From Pseudomonadota bacterium (lineage in GTDB: Bacteria; Pseudomonadota; Gammaproteobacteria; Enterobacterales; Enterobacteriaceae), in the NCBI GenBank assembly GCA_023454395.1, contig JAEYFY010000410.1:1-6830 (forward strand): a stretch of 6,830 nucleotides of DNA, read 5' to 3'. Each line of letters starts with the position of its first letter. The stretch's first letter is position 1. Positions 1 through 6,087 of the stretch are shown piece by piece. Below the pieces are notes generated by a model that ran no database searches, was not told where the DNA came from, and saw only the letters and a program-made list of their open reading frames with translations. The translations under genes and the position numbers were made by a program.

Positions 1-304
1 CTTCTTTTAGCTCGACGAAAACTTCACCCATTGTCAAGAACTCGCCCTGTGTGCCGTTAAGCGCAAATTCTTTTTCGATACGATAGGCTTTAGGGTTAAT
101 CATGATCCCTGCAAAAGCCCCTTTACCACCGACTTGAACGGATTCCACCGAATTATCTTTGTAGGTATAGGCGCGACCGAAAATATTTAGCTCTTCATCC
201 GCTGAACTAAGAATTGCTGAAACAGCGCGAATAGGGCCTGCATGGCTAATTTCACCTACAACGCCGGAAATTAGTCCATTTGCGACTGAATTAGGAATTG
301 CCAT
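1..304 (-). CDS. Gp24-like structural (head cement) protein, 3' end outside the window
   Basis: The first 101 codons are present and the gene runs off the left edge. The protein begins [10 protein letters not shown], followed by GVVGEISHAGPIRA, a stretch with FGRAYTY, then GAFAGIMINPKAY and GEFLTMGEVFVEL. This pattern (GVVGE, GRAYTY, GxFAGIxxNPKxY, GExLTMG) is what I know from the phage structural cement protein Gp24 family, beta-rich proteins that decorate or stabilise the capsid shell and are usually encoded between a DUF2213 protein and the major capsid protein. The start is firm: ATG shares one base with the preceding stop (TAATG), and a GGGGAG Shine-Dalgarno site lies 7 bases upstream, within the end of the DUF2213 gene. 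That arrangement suggests translational coupling. The family call is from memory of the motif pattern, not from a search. The remaining alternative is another small capsid decoration protein. Confidence 0.68.
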   Translation of the reverse strand, partial: MAIPNSVANGLISGVVGEISHAGPIRAVSAILSSADEELNIFGRAYTYKDNSVESVQVGGKGAFAGIMINPKAYRIEKEFALNGTQGEFLTMGEVFVELKE

Positions 305-1566
305 TATTTAGCTCCCCATTTATCCATAATTGATTTATTGCTCACTGCAGAGTCCATTGTTGAACTCTGTTTTTGAGAGTCAGGAACACGCCCTTGCATC
401 CAAGCATCGAGAGCAATGGCTTCTGTACCTTTACTGCATTGAATACCCAGCTTCTCAACACCGTATTCTGCGACTTGTTGTTGAGTCATAGCGGAATGGT
501 CAAATACACCAAGGAACGGCGTTAACTTATGCGCCAGCGCATCACGCGCACCGATTTGTTTGAGTAACTCCCCCGTATCCATTGCCGGTTTTGCTTTCTC
601 TAATCGCTGAATTTTACGTTTCAGTGATGCCATTTCGTCCATCGCAGTGATGTTACGGTTTAGGCGTTTTAAACGACGATGAAGGCCATCGGTAGTTGCT
701 TGGTCAAGATGCTCTTTAGCTTCTTCAATCGCTTCGACAGCCTCTTCAATGGCGACTTCGGCTTTCTCTACGGCTTCAGGTTCGCCAGATTCAGCCTCTT
801 CTGTAGCAATTTCAGCTTTTTCCACTGCTTCTTCTGCTTTCTGCTCTTCGTCAGGGTCTGAATCAGTTGAAGACTTATCTTTATCGTCTGGCTCATCGTC
901 TGTCGCGGGTTTAGCGCTGGTGATTGCTTCTTTGATAATGGCTTTTAACGCTTCCAATTGTTCGGGCGTAAAGGCACCCTCATCATTGGTTGGCGTGTCT
1001 TTATTTTCATTTTCAGGATTCATGCGAATAAGTTCCTTTGTGTCTATGGTAATAACAGAATGGTCTTGCACAGCAACATCAGCGCCAGTGCGCCCTTCAT
1101 CAACTAACGCAAGATGGTTGGCTCTAATATGCCGTTGTATGGCGTCATAACGTTCACCGTTAAATTCGCCTGGTGTGAAATCGTAAATACAGCGATAACC
1201 CGGAGATAATTCAATTTTTCCCCCTTCAATTTGGTTAAGCGCTGAATTAGACAGGATTTTGATATTGCCTCTAAGGTAGGGGTATTCAAAATAGACTCGC
1301 TCCCCGATTACCCCTTGTATCCCCTTTGTCTCTGCGGGTGTGCCGTCTTTCCCTAACATCTCATGCTCATCAACAAAGGGCATTAATTTGAAAGAGTTAA
1401 TTGTCTCTGTGCTGGCCAGTTCTTCTTGTGGGCGATACACCTTGTAAATTTTTTCGGGTACCGGTGCGCCAATTTCAAACCCTAAATAATCAAAAACCCC
1501 AACTTTAGAGATGGGGTTATCTTTTACTTCTAACCAGCCGTTTAAATCATATTGTCGCTTTGTCAT
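304..1566 (-). CDS. DUF2213 protein: probable head maturation protease fused to a scaffold-like coiled coil
   Basis: This 420-residue protein has two visibly different parts. Residues about 1-175 look like the DUF2213 domain: VDEHEML (His68), KIELSPGY (Ser121) and [16 protein letters not shown] (His146, His151). The spacing of a histidine followed by a serine in an xxSxGY strand, and then a conserved NHLALV segment, recalls prohead proteases of the S78/U35 type, so His68 and Ser121 are candidate catalytic residues; this is inference. Residues about 182-330 are highly charged: an acidic, disordered-looking stretch, then an Ala/Glu-rich coiled coil (240-290), then a basic helix (295-327). Residues 330-420 hold a separate conserved-looking tail ([14 protein letters not shown]). 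Protease-plus-scaffold fusions are known in other tailed phages. The start overlaps the MuF gene stop as ATGA, with GAGG 4 bases upstream. The next gene is a cement protein, which fits a head-assembly role. Confidence 0.85.
   Translation of the reverse strand: MTKRQYDLNGWLEVKDNPISKVGVFDYLGFEIGAPVPEKIYKVYRPQEELASTETINSFKLMPFVDEHEMLGKDGTPAETKGIQGVIGERVYFEYPYLRGNIKILSNSALNQIEGGKIELSPGYRCIYDFTPGEFNGERYDAIQRHIRANHLALVDEGRTGADVAVQDHSVITIDTKELIRMNPENENKDTPTNDEGAFTPEQLEALKAIIKEAITSAKPATDDEPDDKDKSSTDSDPDEEQKAEEAVEKAEIATEEAESGEPEAVEKAEVAIEEAVEAIEEAKEHLDQATTDGLHRRLKRLNRNITAMDEMASLKRKIQRLEKAKPAMDTGELLKQIGARDALAHKLTPFLGVFDHSAMTQQQVAEYGVEKLGIQCSKGTEAIALDAWMQGRVPDSQKQSSTMDSAVSNKSIMDKWGAK
739..828 (-). repeat. 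Tandem-like peptide repeat in the Ala/Glu coiled coil of the DUF2213 protein
   Basis: Residues 247-258 ([12 protein letters not shown]) and 265-276 ([12 protein letters not shown]) are near copies 18 residues apart, followed at 277-283 by a shorter related unit (VEAIEEA). The codons differ at many third positions between the copies, so the protein pattern rather than a recent DNA duplication is what has been kept. The unit is amphipathic and would form a coiled coil or single alpha-helix, as in many phage scaffolding proteins. Confidence 0.7.
1023..1039 (-). promoter_or_regulatory. Internal Shine-Dalgarno site and possible nested start in the DUF2213 gene
   Basis: On the minus strand the bases AAAGGAA (1039-1033) lie about 9-10 bases before the in-frame ATG of Met182 (1023-1021). 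This purine-rich site falls where the protease-like part ends and the acidic, coiled-coil part begins. Starting here would give a separate 239-residue product made of the scaffold-like half, comparable to the nested C/Nu3 arrangement of phage lambda. The spacing is slightly long and GGA-rich sites also arise by chance from codons, so this is a hypothesis. Confidence 0.4.
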
Positions 1567-2417
1567 GTCTCCTCACCGAAATCTATTACGGGTGTCCAGA
1601 AGCACTTACAATTTGGCAACTGTCCGGGTAAACCCCGTTCTCCTGTTTTAGGATCAATAATTGGTGGGTTATCTAAATCGAATACTTCACCGTCCAATTT
1701 AATATGCCATTCACGAGGCTCAGCACTTCCACCAGAGTGATGCCAAACCGCCTTACGAATACCAGCAGATTTCATACGTTCATAGTTAACCGCCGTAGTA
1801 ATCTTTCGCGTTTGGTCAACAGCGATAAAGTTCGCCCTTTTCTCTGTCACACTGCCAGTATGCCGAATTTCCTCTAATAGAGTCTTTGCGCCCTCACCAC
1901 CTTGGCTAATAGAACGTAATGCAACACTTTCAATACGTTGATGAAATTGCAGTGGAATAGATTTAATTAACGATACGTTTTCAGCTGTAGAGGCAATAAT
2001 TTTATCTTTCAGGGCTTCGGGCATGGCTGGGGTTTTGATGGTGATCCCCCCTGACAACTGCTTGAGAGAATCATCTAAATTACGCTTTGCGCCTATATCG
2101 ACTTGGGAAACAAATTTATCCGCAATCTCTGTGGATTTTTGTTTAAAAATCTTATCCCATTTGCGTTTTAGCCGGTTAAGCCAGATGCGTGTTTGACTGG
2201 CAAAACTGGCATCCATCGTAAAACCTTCAAAGTCGTCATTTAATTCGCTAAACACTTTTTCATAGTCTTTAACCATTGAATTAATGAGGCGTGACATGTC
2301 ACCTTGATAACGACTAGAGGGCGCTACCGAATACTGCAGGGGCTTCCCTTTCATTACTGCTTGGCGAGAGGTTGCCCATTGCGCTCGCTTCGTTCGTACT
2401 CGTATTCGCCTCGACAT
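1563..2417 (-). CDS. MuF / SPP1 gp7-like phage head morphogenesis (minor capsid) protein
   Basis: This protein is 284 residues long from the first ATG. The C-terminal MuF-type domain (about 190-276) is clear: DQTRK at 201-205, an NYERM segment, [11 protein letters not shown] with Trp225, [18 protein letters not shown] with His238, and an ending of [13 protein letters not shown] with Cys270 and Cys272. In known phages such proteins bind the portal and enter the procapsid in a few copies; some are ejected with the DNA. The N-terminus is basic ([10 protein letters not shown]). Two starts are plausible. The ATG at 2417 has GAGG 6 bases upstream and makes a 104-base overlap with the portal gene. 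The ATG at 2297 (Met41) has AAGG 4 bases upstream, lies 16 bases past the portal stop and would give 244 residues. I prefer 2417 because [10 protein letters not shown] and the RY motif before Met41 look like genuine protein, but this is not certain. The gene ends in an ATGA overlap with the DUF2213 gene. Confidence 0.9.
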   Translation of the reverse strand: MSRRIRVRTKRAQWATSRQAVMKGKPLQYSVAPSSRYQGDMSRLINSMVKDYEKVFSELNDDFEGFTMDASFASQTRIWLNRLKRKWDKIFKQKSTEIADKFVSQVDIGAKRNLDDSLKQLSGGITIKTPAMPEALKDKIIASTAENVSLIKSIPLQFHQRIESVALRSISQGGEGAKTLLEEIRHTGSVTEKRANFIAVDQTRKITTAVNYERMKSAGIRKAVWHHSGGSAEPREWHIKLDGEVFDLDNPPIIDPKTGERGLPGQLPNCKCFWTPVIDFGEET

Positions 2418-3816
2418 AATCTGCCTCGTTCACTTCAATGCCGTAATAGCTAGACGCTTTATCACTGGCCAGTTTCTTGCGGATATCTAGCCCATCAATC
2501 GCCCCCGTTGTTGCATAAGCTGAATCGGCTTGTGCTTGTTTAAGCTCAATATCCGCACTCTCAACAGCCGTCGGGCTATCAAGTGGTGCCCATGTGATAG
2601 AGATTTCTGTCACAGGCAAATCCTCGCTACGCATCAACATGTCGTAATGACGCTGTAATAGCTCTTCAAGGTCGTTTGATTGAATACTTTCAAGCTCTTC
2701 GCGGTAATTGGCTTCTTCGTATTCACCCGTTGAGTTAAAGCCTTTCGGGGTAGTACCTAGCAGTTTTGTTGCTGGTACATTGGAAGCCGATGCCACCAGC
2801 TGATATTGCGTCATAATCGTGGCATCTAAATCCGCTAATGAGGTGTCGAACTGTTGAACCGTATCTTCACTACCAGTCATTTGTACGCCGTAGTTATCGC
2901 GCATCTCCATAAAATAGAGCATGTTTTCGCGAATAATGTCCTTATCAGCGCTTTCTGGATCTGCAATCCCCATCGTAAGTAAACGCTTGGTCATTGCCAG
3001 TTGTGGTGCTTCATTGGCTGTACGTTCTGAGGCATAGACACGCTCATAAATGCGCTCAGGAACAGAAACACCAAAGTAGTTGTACATTGGCTTCAAGACA
3101 TTCGGTACAGGGAACGGTACAAACTTAATAAAGTGAGACTTGTGATACTTACGCCCACCAATCACATAATAGGTCGGCTCGTAGAAATCCATACTGGCAG
3201 GATCTTGAACATTGGCGTCCGTTAAATCAGGTGTTACCCATTGTGGATCAATCTGTTTAATCCCCTTGTACATGCCTTTGGTCACACCATCGATATTAAA
3301 CGGGTTTTCATACCACTCTTTCGGGTTTGATGTCTCCACAACGAATAATGCTAAACGACCACCGTATACACGCCCAAAATGAACCAGCTCTTTAAGTTGA
3401 TGTGTAATACGGTATTTTTTATCACGCTTACGGAGCTTTTTACTGATAGCGCGATCATCGTCGTTATCACAATCAATATCGTAGCCTTGGCGTATCGCAT
3501 CACGCGCGGGCATATTGCAGGCTTTATCCACAAGCCAATGTTTGGCGATAACCGCGCACATATTGTTGCCGATAAACATTTGTGATGCATACCAAGAAGC
3601 CTGTGACTCTGGTACACCGTAAACCTGCTCACCTTTAAATGAGGGCACATAACTATCAATGCTGTCCATCGCAACACCTGCAATTGTGGGTTGCGGTAAA
3701 TCAATCCCATCAAAGCCCCGTTCTCGCGCCAGCGCAGGATATAAGTCAGTTGTGAATGCTGACCGTTTAACCGGTACGAGTGGTTCTGTTTTTCGCCTCT
3801 TAAACGGCCACCACAT
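2314..3816 (-). CDS. Phage portal protein, DUF1073 / PF06381 family
   Basis: This 500-residue protein forms the dodecameric ring at the capsid vertex through which DNA is packaged and released. It has the features I associate with the DUF1073 portal family: an N-terminal WWPFKRRK segment, the helix around AKHWLVDKACNMPARDAIRQGYDI (about 91-114), the LVHFGRVYGGRLALFVVE core (144-161), and the hallmark SNVPATKLLG followed by GFNSTGEYEEANY (345-371). Its length is normal for a portal. Databases now often call this family 'anti-CBASS Acb1', after proteins with an added 2H phosphoesterase domain. Here I find no pair of HxT motifs and no extra domain, so portal is the right call. The ATG at 3816 has AGGAG 7 bases upstream, which lies in the last codons of the terminase gene; the gap to the terminase stop is 3 bases, suggesting coupled translation. 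Confidence 0.92.
   Translation of the reverse strand: MWWPFKRRKTEPLVPVKRSAFTTDLYPALARERGFDGIDLPQPTIAGVAMDSIDSYVPSFKGEQVYGVPESQASWYASQMFIGNNMCAVIAKHWLVDKACNMPARDAIRQGYDIDCDNDDDRAISKKLRKRDKKYRITHQLKELVHFGRVYGGRLALFVVETSNPKEWYENPFNIDGVTKGMYKGIKQIDPQWVTPDLTDANVQDPASMDFYEPTYYVIGGRKYHKSHFIKFVPFPVPNVLKPMYNYFGVSVPERIYERVYASERTANEAPQLAMTKRLLTMGIADPESADKDIIRENMLYFMEMRDNYGVQMTGSEDTVQQFDTSLADLDATIMTQYQLVASASNVPATKLLGTTPKGFNSTGEYEEANYREELESIQSNDLEELLQRHYDMLMRSEDLPVTEISITWAPLDSPTAVESADIELKQAQADSAYATTGAIDGLDIRKKLASDKASSYYGIEVNEADYVEANTSTNEASAMGNLSPSSNEREAPAVFGSAL
2418..2427 (-). promoter_or_regulatory. Shine-Dalgarno site supporting the upstream MuF start
   Basis: GAGG at 2427-2424 on the minus strand sits 6 bases before the ATG at 2417, inside the portal reading frame. 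It supports initiation within the portal gene and hence the long overlap. A competing AAGG lies 4 bases before the ATG at 2297, so the site favours but does not settle the start. Confidence 0.55.
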
Positions 3817-3819
3817 AGA

Positions 3820-5217
3820 TCATCTCCTAGTTGTGAAGAAACTACCTTTTTTCTTCTGATATAAATCGCGTAATGCTTGAGTCATGGCATCCACTGTGTC
3901 GTCATGGCCAGCAAACGGGAATGTGGTAATTTCCTCCACGGTTTCTACAATCCACGGCGCAATGTCTTTGTGGGGGAGCCACACATTTCCAGCCTCCCAC
4001 TCAGCAGTACACGCATGAGCACGAGCAATCTTGCTACCATCTGGCTCGACGGGAATTAACCCTGATACGGTTGATTTGAGAGAGTCGATTACAGCAGGGC
4101 CATTAGCTTTATCTTCCACTAACTTACGTCGCCCTTCAGGGAATTTTTCAGCTAGCCATTTCACCGACTTTAATGTTTCAGTAAAGCTCATACGTTTTCG
4201 AATTTGATACAGTAGATAAGCATTTGCATCTTTCTTGCCCCAAACTTGCCCCACCACAAAGTCGGTACCGTCACTGTCTTTAAAAGTCATATCCCAACTA
4301 TGGATAACCTTATCGAATTTTTCAGGTAGGTCTTTTGGTAAGTAATACTGAGCAAATTCTTCGTGGAAGATTTGACCATCACCCGGCTTAGGTTTTTGTT
4401 GGTACATAGCAGACCAGAAGTAATCGCCGAGGATTGCTTTTGTCTCAAGGAGTTTGTCAATTGGGTGTAACTCTGGTACCAGTGCTTCCCCTCGTTCATT
4501 GATTGCAGGGAATGCAAGCACCTTTGTTTCAGGCGCTTTTTCTTTTAATTGGCCAGATAAATCATCAGTTGCCCACCGAGTGGCCATGATAATTTCACCG
4601 CTATTTTTTGATAAACGGGTCTTAAATGTCGAAACGTACCAGTTCCAAATTGATTTTTTAACAGTCTGGCTAAGTGCTTCTTTTGAGTTCTTTATCGGGT
4701 CATCGATAATACCGAGGTCAACTTTTTTACCCGTTAATGGGCCACCTACCCCCGCACAAACATAGCCTCCTTTGTGGTTGGCAAGACCAAACTCATCAGA
4801 ATTACGTTTGACTGCAATGCCGTTTTCAGGCCTGTTACCCAGCCAAGTTTTAGGAAATAGCACAAGATATTCATCGGACATCATAATTCGCTGAACATCG
4901 GTATTCATATCACCGGCTAAATCTGAGGAATACGACAGCGCACCAACACGCATATTGGGGTATTTTCCAAAGAAATAAGCGGGAAGATAGCGAGAAACAA
5001 TATCAGACTTACCGTGTTGTGGCGGTGCCCCTAATATTAATTTAGGGCGCTTACCTGCCATCATATCTAACAAAAACTGGTCTAACGCATTACATACCGT
5101 TTCTGAAAAGTGGCTTGTAATGTATTCAGGGTTTATATACTGAATAAATTCATGCAAACTACGCCTAGCTATCTCTCTCCTGACCTCTTCATCAAACAAG
5201 TCGAAATTGACATCCAT
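3820..5217 (-). CDS. terL: Terminase large subunit (packaging ATPase and nuclease)
   Basis: This motor protein cuts phage DNA and pumps it into the procapsid through the portal. Numbered from the ATG at 5217 it has 465 residues. The ATPase half shows a Walker A motif GAPPQHGKS (63-71), a Walker B-type LGIIDD (168-173) and a motif III MATRW (211-215). The RNase H-like nuclease half shows SWDMTF (Asp309), KLVEDKANG (Glu368/Asp369) and FAGHDDTVDAM (Asp439/Asp440), the usual three acidic positions for metal binding. Length and order are normal for a T4 gp17-type terminase, so the gene looks intact. The frame is open to another ATG at 5280, but that one has no Shine-Dalgarno site, whereas the ATG at 5217 has TAGGT 6 bases upstream and gives the more natural N-terminus MDVNFDLFDEEV. 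The gene stops 3 bases before the portal start. Confidence 0.95.
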   Translation of the reverse strand: MDVNFDLFDEEVRREIARRSLHEFIQYINPEYITSHFSETVCNALDQFLLDMMAGKRPKLILGAPPQHGKSDIVSRYLPAYFFGKYPNMRVGALSYSSDLAGDMNTDVQRIMMSDEYLVLFPKTWLGNRPENGIAVKRNSDEFGLANHKGGYVCAGVGGPLTGKKVDLGIIDDPIKNSKEALSQTVKKSIWNWYVSTFKTRLSKNSGEIIMATRWATDDLSGQLKEKAPETKVLAFPAINERGEALVPELHPIDKLLETKAILGDYFWSAMYQQKPKPGDGQIFHEEFAQYYLPKDLPEKFDKVIHSWDMTFKDSDGTDFVVGQVWGKKDANAYLLYQIRKRMSFTETLKSVKWLAEKFPEGRRKLVEDKANGPAVIDSLKSTVSGLIPVEPDGSKIARAHACTAEWEAGNVWLPHKDIAPWIVETVEEITTFPFAGHDDTVDAMTQALRDLYQKKKGSFFTTRR

Positions 5218-5228
5218 AGAGATACCTA
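5218..5228 (-). promoter_or_regulatory. Shine-Dalgarno site that sets the large terminase start
   Basis: TAGGT (5228-5224, minus strand) lies 6 bases before the ATG at 5217. The longer alternative start at 5280 is preceded only by A/T-rich sequence without a purine-rich match, so 5217 is the better start. Confidence 0.65.
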
Positions 5229-5442
5229 AAGTGACAAAAACAACCCTTTCATACCGTAATTGGCACGAAATGATTTTCATGTTTTTGATAACAATTGATT
5301 AACAATAAAAAAGAGATTAAACAGAAAGAAGATTGCTACTTTTAGCGGTTTAGGTTGTATTTTTAGTTGAGTTCAAAAGTGAAGGGGCGCATTAGCACCA
5401 TTATGTTAAATAACACCTTTTTTTAATAATATTGCCTTAGAA

Positions 5443-5471
5443 ACGACTATTTAAATTACTTAAATAGTCGT
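5443..5471 (-). terminator. 12-bp hairpin downstream of the lipoprotein gene, possible terminator
   Basis: ACGACTATTTAA (5443-5454) and TTAAATAGTCGT (5460-5471) form a perfect 12-bp inverted repeat with a 5-base loop, starting 29 bases after the lipoprotein stop codon. In the minus-strand transcript it is followed by TTTCT, a short and interrupted U stretch, and the stem is A/T-rich, so termination would be weak or the element may do something else, such as protect an RNA end or bind a protein. Its place at the end of an apparent moron gene favours a terminator. Confidence 0.5.
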
Positions 5472-5500
5472 ATTAAATACATTTAATTTAAAAAATAATA

Positions 5501-5977
5501 CTAGAGATCATTTGCATCTAAAGATGAAATTATGCTTTGAACATGATTCAAATCTTCCCCATATAAAACAACGATTCCTTTAATTTCATCGAGGTATAAT
5601 GTATTTCCACTATTTGTCCAAATATGTACTTTAGGACGTCCACCTCTCGCTGGAGGACCAAATTTCTTTGCCATAGCATTAAGTACGCCTGTTTGGCTAA
5701 AACCCGTTATTTGAGATAATGACAATCGAACAACAGCTACTTTTTCATTCAATAATGTAACTGTACTTGATTTAACCTCTACCCCACCATAGCTCTTAAT
5801 ATCAAGATGACATACTCTTACATTTCCAAATATTTCACCCTTTAAACTATTACACTCAATGCTATCCCCAATACTTATATCTTTTATCTCTAATGGATGA
5901 TCTGTATGGCTTGTTAACCCAGGTACAGTACAACCCGAAATTAATAAAGATAAAAATAAAACTTTAATTTTATTCAT
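5501..5977 (-). CDS. Small phage-borne lipoprotein of unknown function (moron gene)
   Basis: This 158-residue protein begins with a lipoprotein signal peptide: MNKIK, a hydrophobic stretch VLFLSLLI, then the lipobox LISGC with Cys16 as the lipidated residue. Thr at +2 rather than Asp predicts outer-membrane sorting by the Lol rule. The mature part has alternating beta-like segments, two cysteines (Cys42, Cys56) that could form a disulfide, and a C-terminal part with AMAKKFGPP followed by HIWTNSGNTLYL. That layout (short repeated beta segments, a K-x-G-P turn, W-T-x-x-G-x-T-L) recalls small BamE-like or hypothetical prophage lipoproteins, but I do not recognise the family. The ATG at 5977 has AGGTG 6 bases upstream; a GTG at 5986 in the same frame has none. 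The gene is more A+T-rich (18 G/C in one counted 60-base stretch against 26 in a terminase stretch) and splits terS from terL. A role in the infected host's envelope is inference. Confidence 0.82.
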   Translation of the reverse strand: MNKIKVLFLSLLISGCTVPGLTSHTDHPLEIKDISIGDSIECNSLKGEIFGNVRVCHLDIKSYGGVEVKSSTVTLLNEKVAVVRLSLSQITGFSQTGVLNAMAKKFGPPARGGRPKVHIWTNSGNTLYLDEIKGIVVLYGEDLNHVQSIISSLDANDL

Positions 5978-5988
5978 TATATACACCT
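5978..5988 (-). promoter_or_regulatory. Shine-Dalgarno site of the lipoprotein gene
   Basis: AGGTG at 5988-5984 (minus strand) lies 6 bases before the ATG at 5977. The upstream in-frame GTG at 5986 falls inside this site and so cannot use it, which fixes the start at 5977. Confidence 0.7.
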
Positions 5989-6009
5989 AAAAAGAATTAA
6001 TAATACAGG

Positions 6010-6038
6010 TATATGATAATTTATGACTTAACTCTCAA
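6010..6038 (-). promoter_or_regulatory. Candidate sigma-70 promoter for the lipoprotein gene
   Basis: On the minus strand TTGAGA (6038-6033) and CATATA (6015-6010) are separated by 17 bases, about 30 bases upstream of the start codon. The -35 box is fair, while the -10 box matches TATAAT at only three positions. A TATTAT nearby is a better -10 but lacks a -35 partner. In A/T-rich sequence such matches are common, so this is a weak call. A private promoter would fit expression of the gene from an otherwise silent prophage. Confidence 0.3.
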
Positions 6039-6087
6039 TAGGTTGATGAAGTGACTTATATTGTGTATTTAGGTCGAATTGATATAT

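Larger units (their letters stand above)
5218..5500 (-). other. A+T-rich intergenic region between the lipoprotein gene and the large terminase
   Basis: About 280 bases hold no gene I can support, apart from a possible 21-codon upstream extension of the terminase frame. It contains a 12-bp hairpin at 5443-5471 (listed separately), a short palindrome TGTTAAATAACA at 5404-5415 next to a run of seven T at 5418-5424 (plus strand), and a small GC-rich hairpin on the minus strand (GGTGC, loop TAAT, GCGCC; 5399-5386) with one G-U pair. I found no convincing promoter for the terminase here, though TTGAAC (minus strand, near 5375) could be a -35 box with a poor -10. In such a compact phage operon a gap this size suggests insertion of the neighbouring cargo gene or lost sequence. 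Confidence 0.6.

Noticed and set aside
749..1150. Plus-strand open frame of 133 codons
   Set aside because: It lies opposite the DUF2213 gene, and its Ser/Ala-rich product is the mirror of the Glu/Ala codons on the true strand. No Shine-Dalgarno site or recognisable domain was seen.
3351..3713. Minus-strand open frame of 120 codons within the portal gene
   Set aside because: It is wholly inside the portal frame, shows no domain-like composition, and the portal reading is clearly conserved.
2314..3816. Anti-CBASS (Acb1) nuclease activity
   Set aside because: No HxT motif pair or additional domain is visible; the protein is a normal-length portal.
5218..5280. Extended terL start 21 codons upstream at 5280
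   Set aside because: It has no Shine-Dalgarno site, and the added residues do not resemble a terminase N-terminus; the ATG at 5217 has TAGGT at good spacing.
5386..5399. GC-rich minihairpin as the terminator of the cargo gene
   Set aside because: The stem is only 5 bp with one wobble, and it is followed by CCTTCACTTTT rather than a U-tract; the 5443-5471 stem is better.
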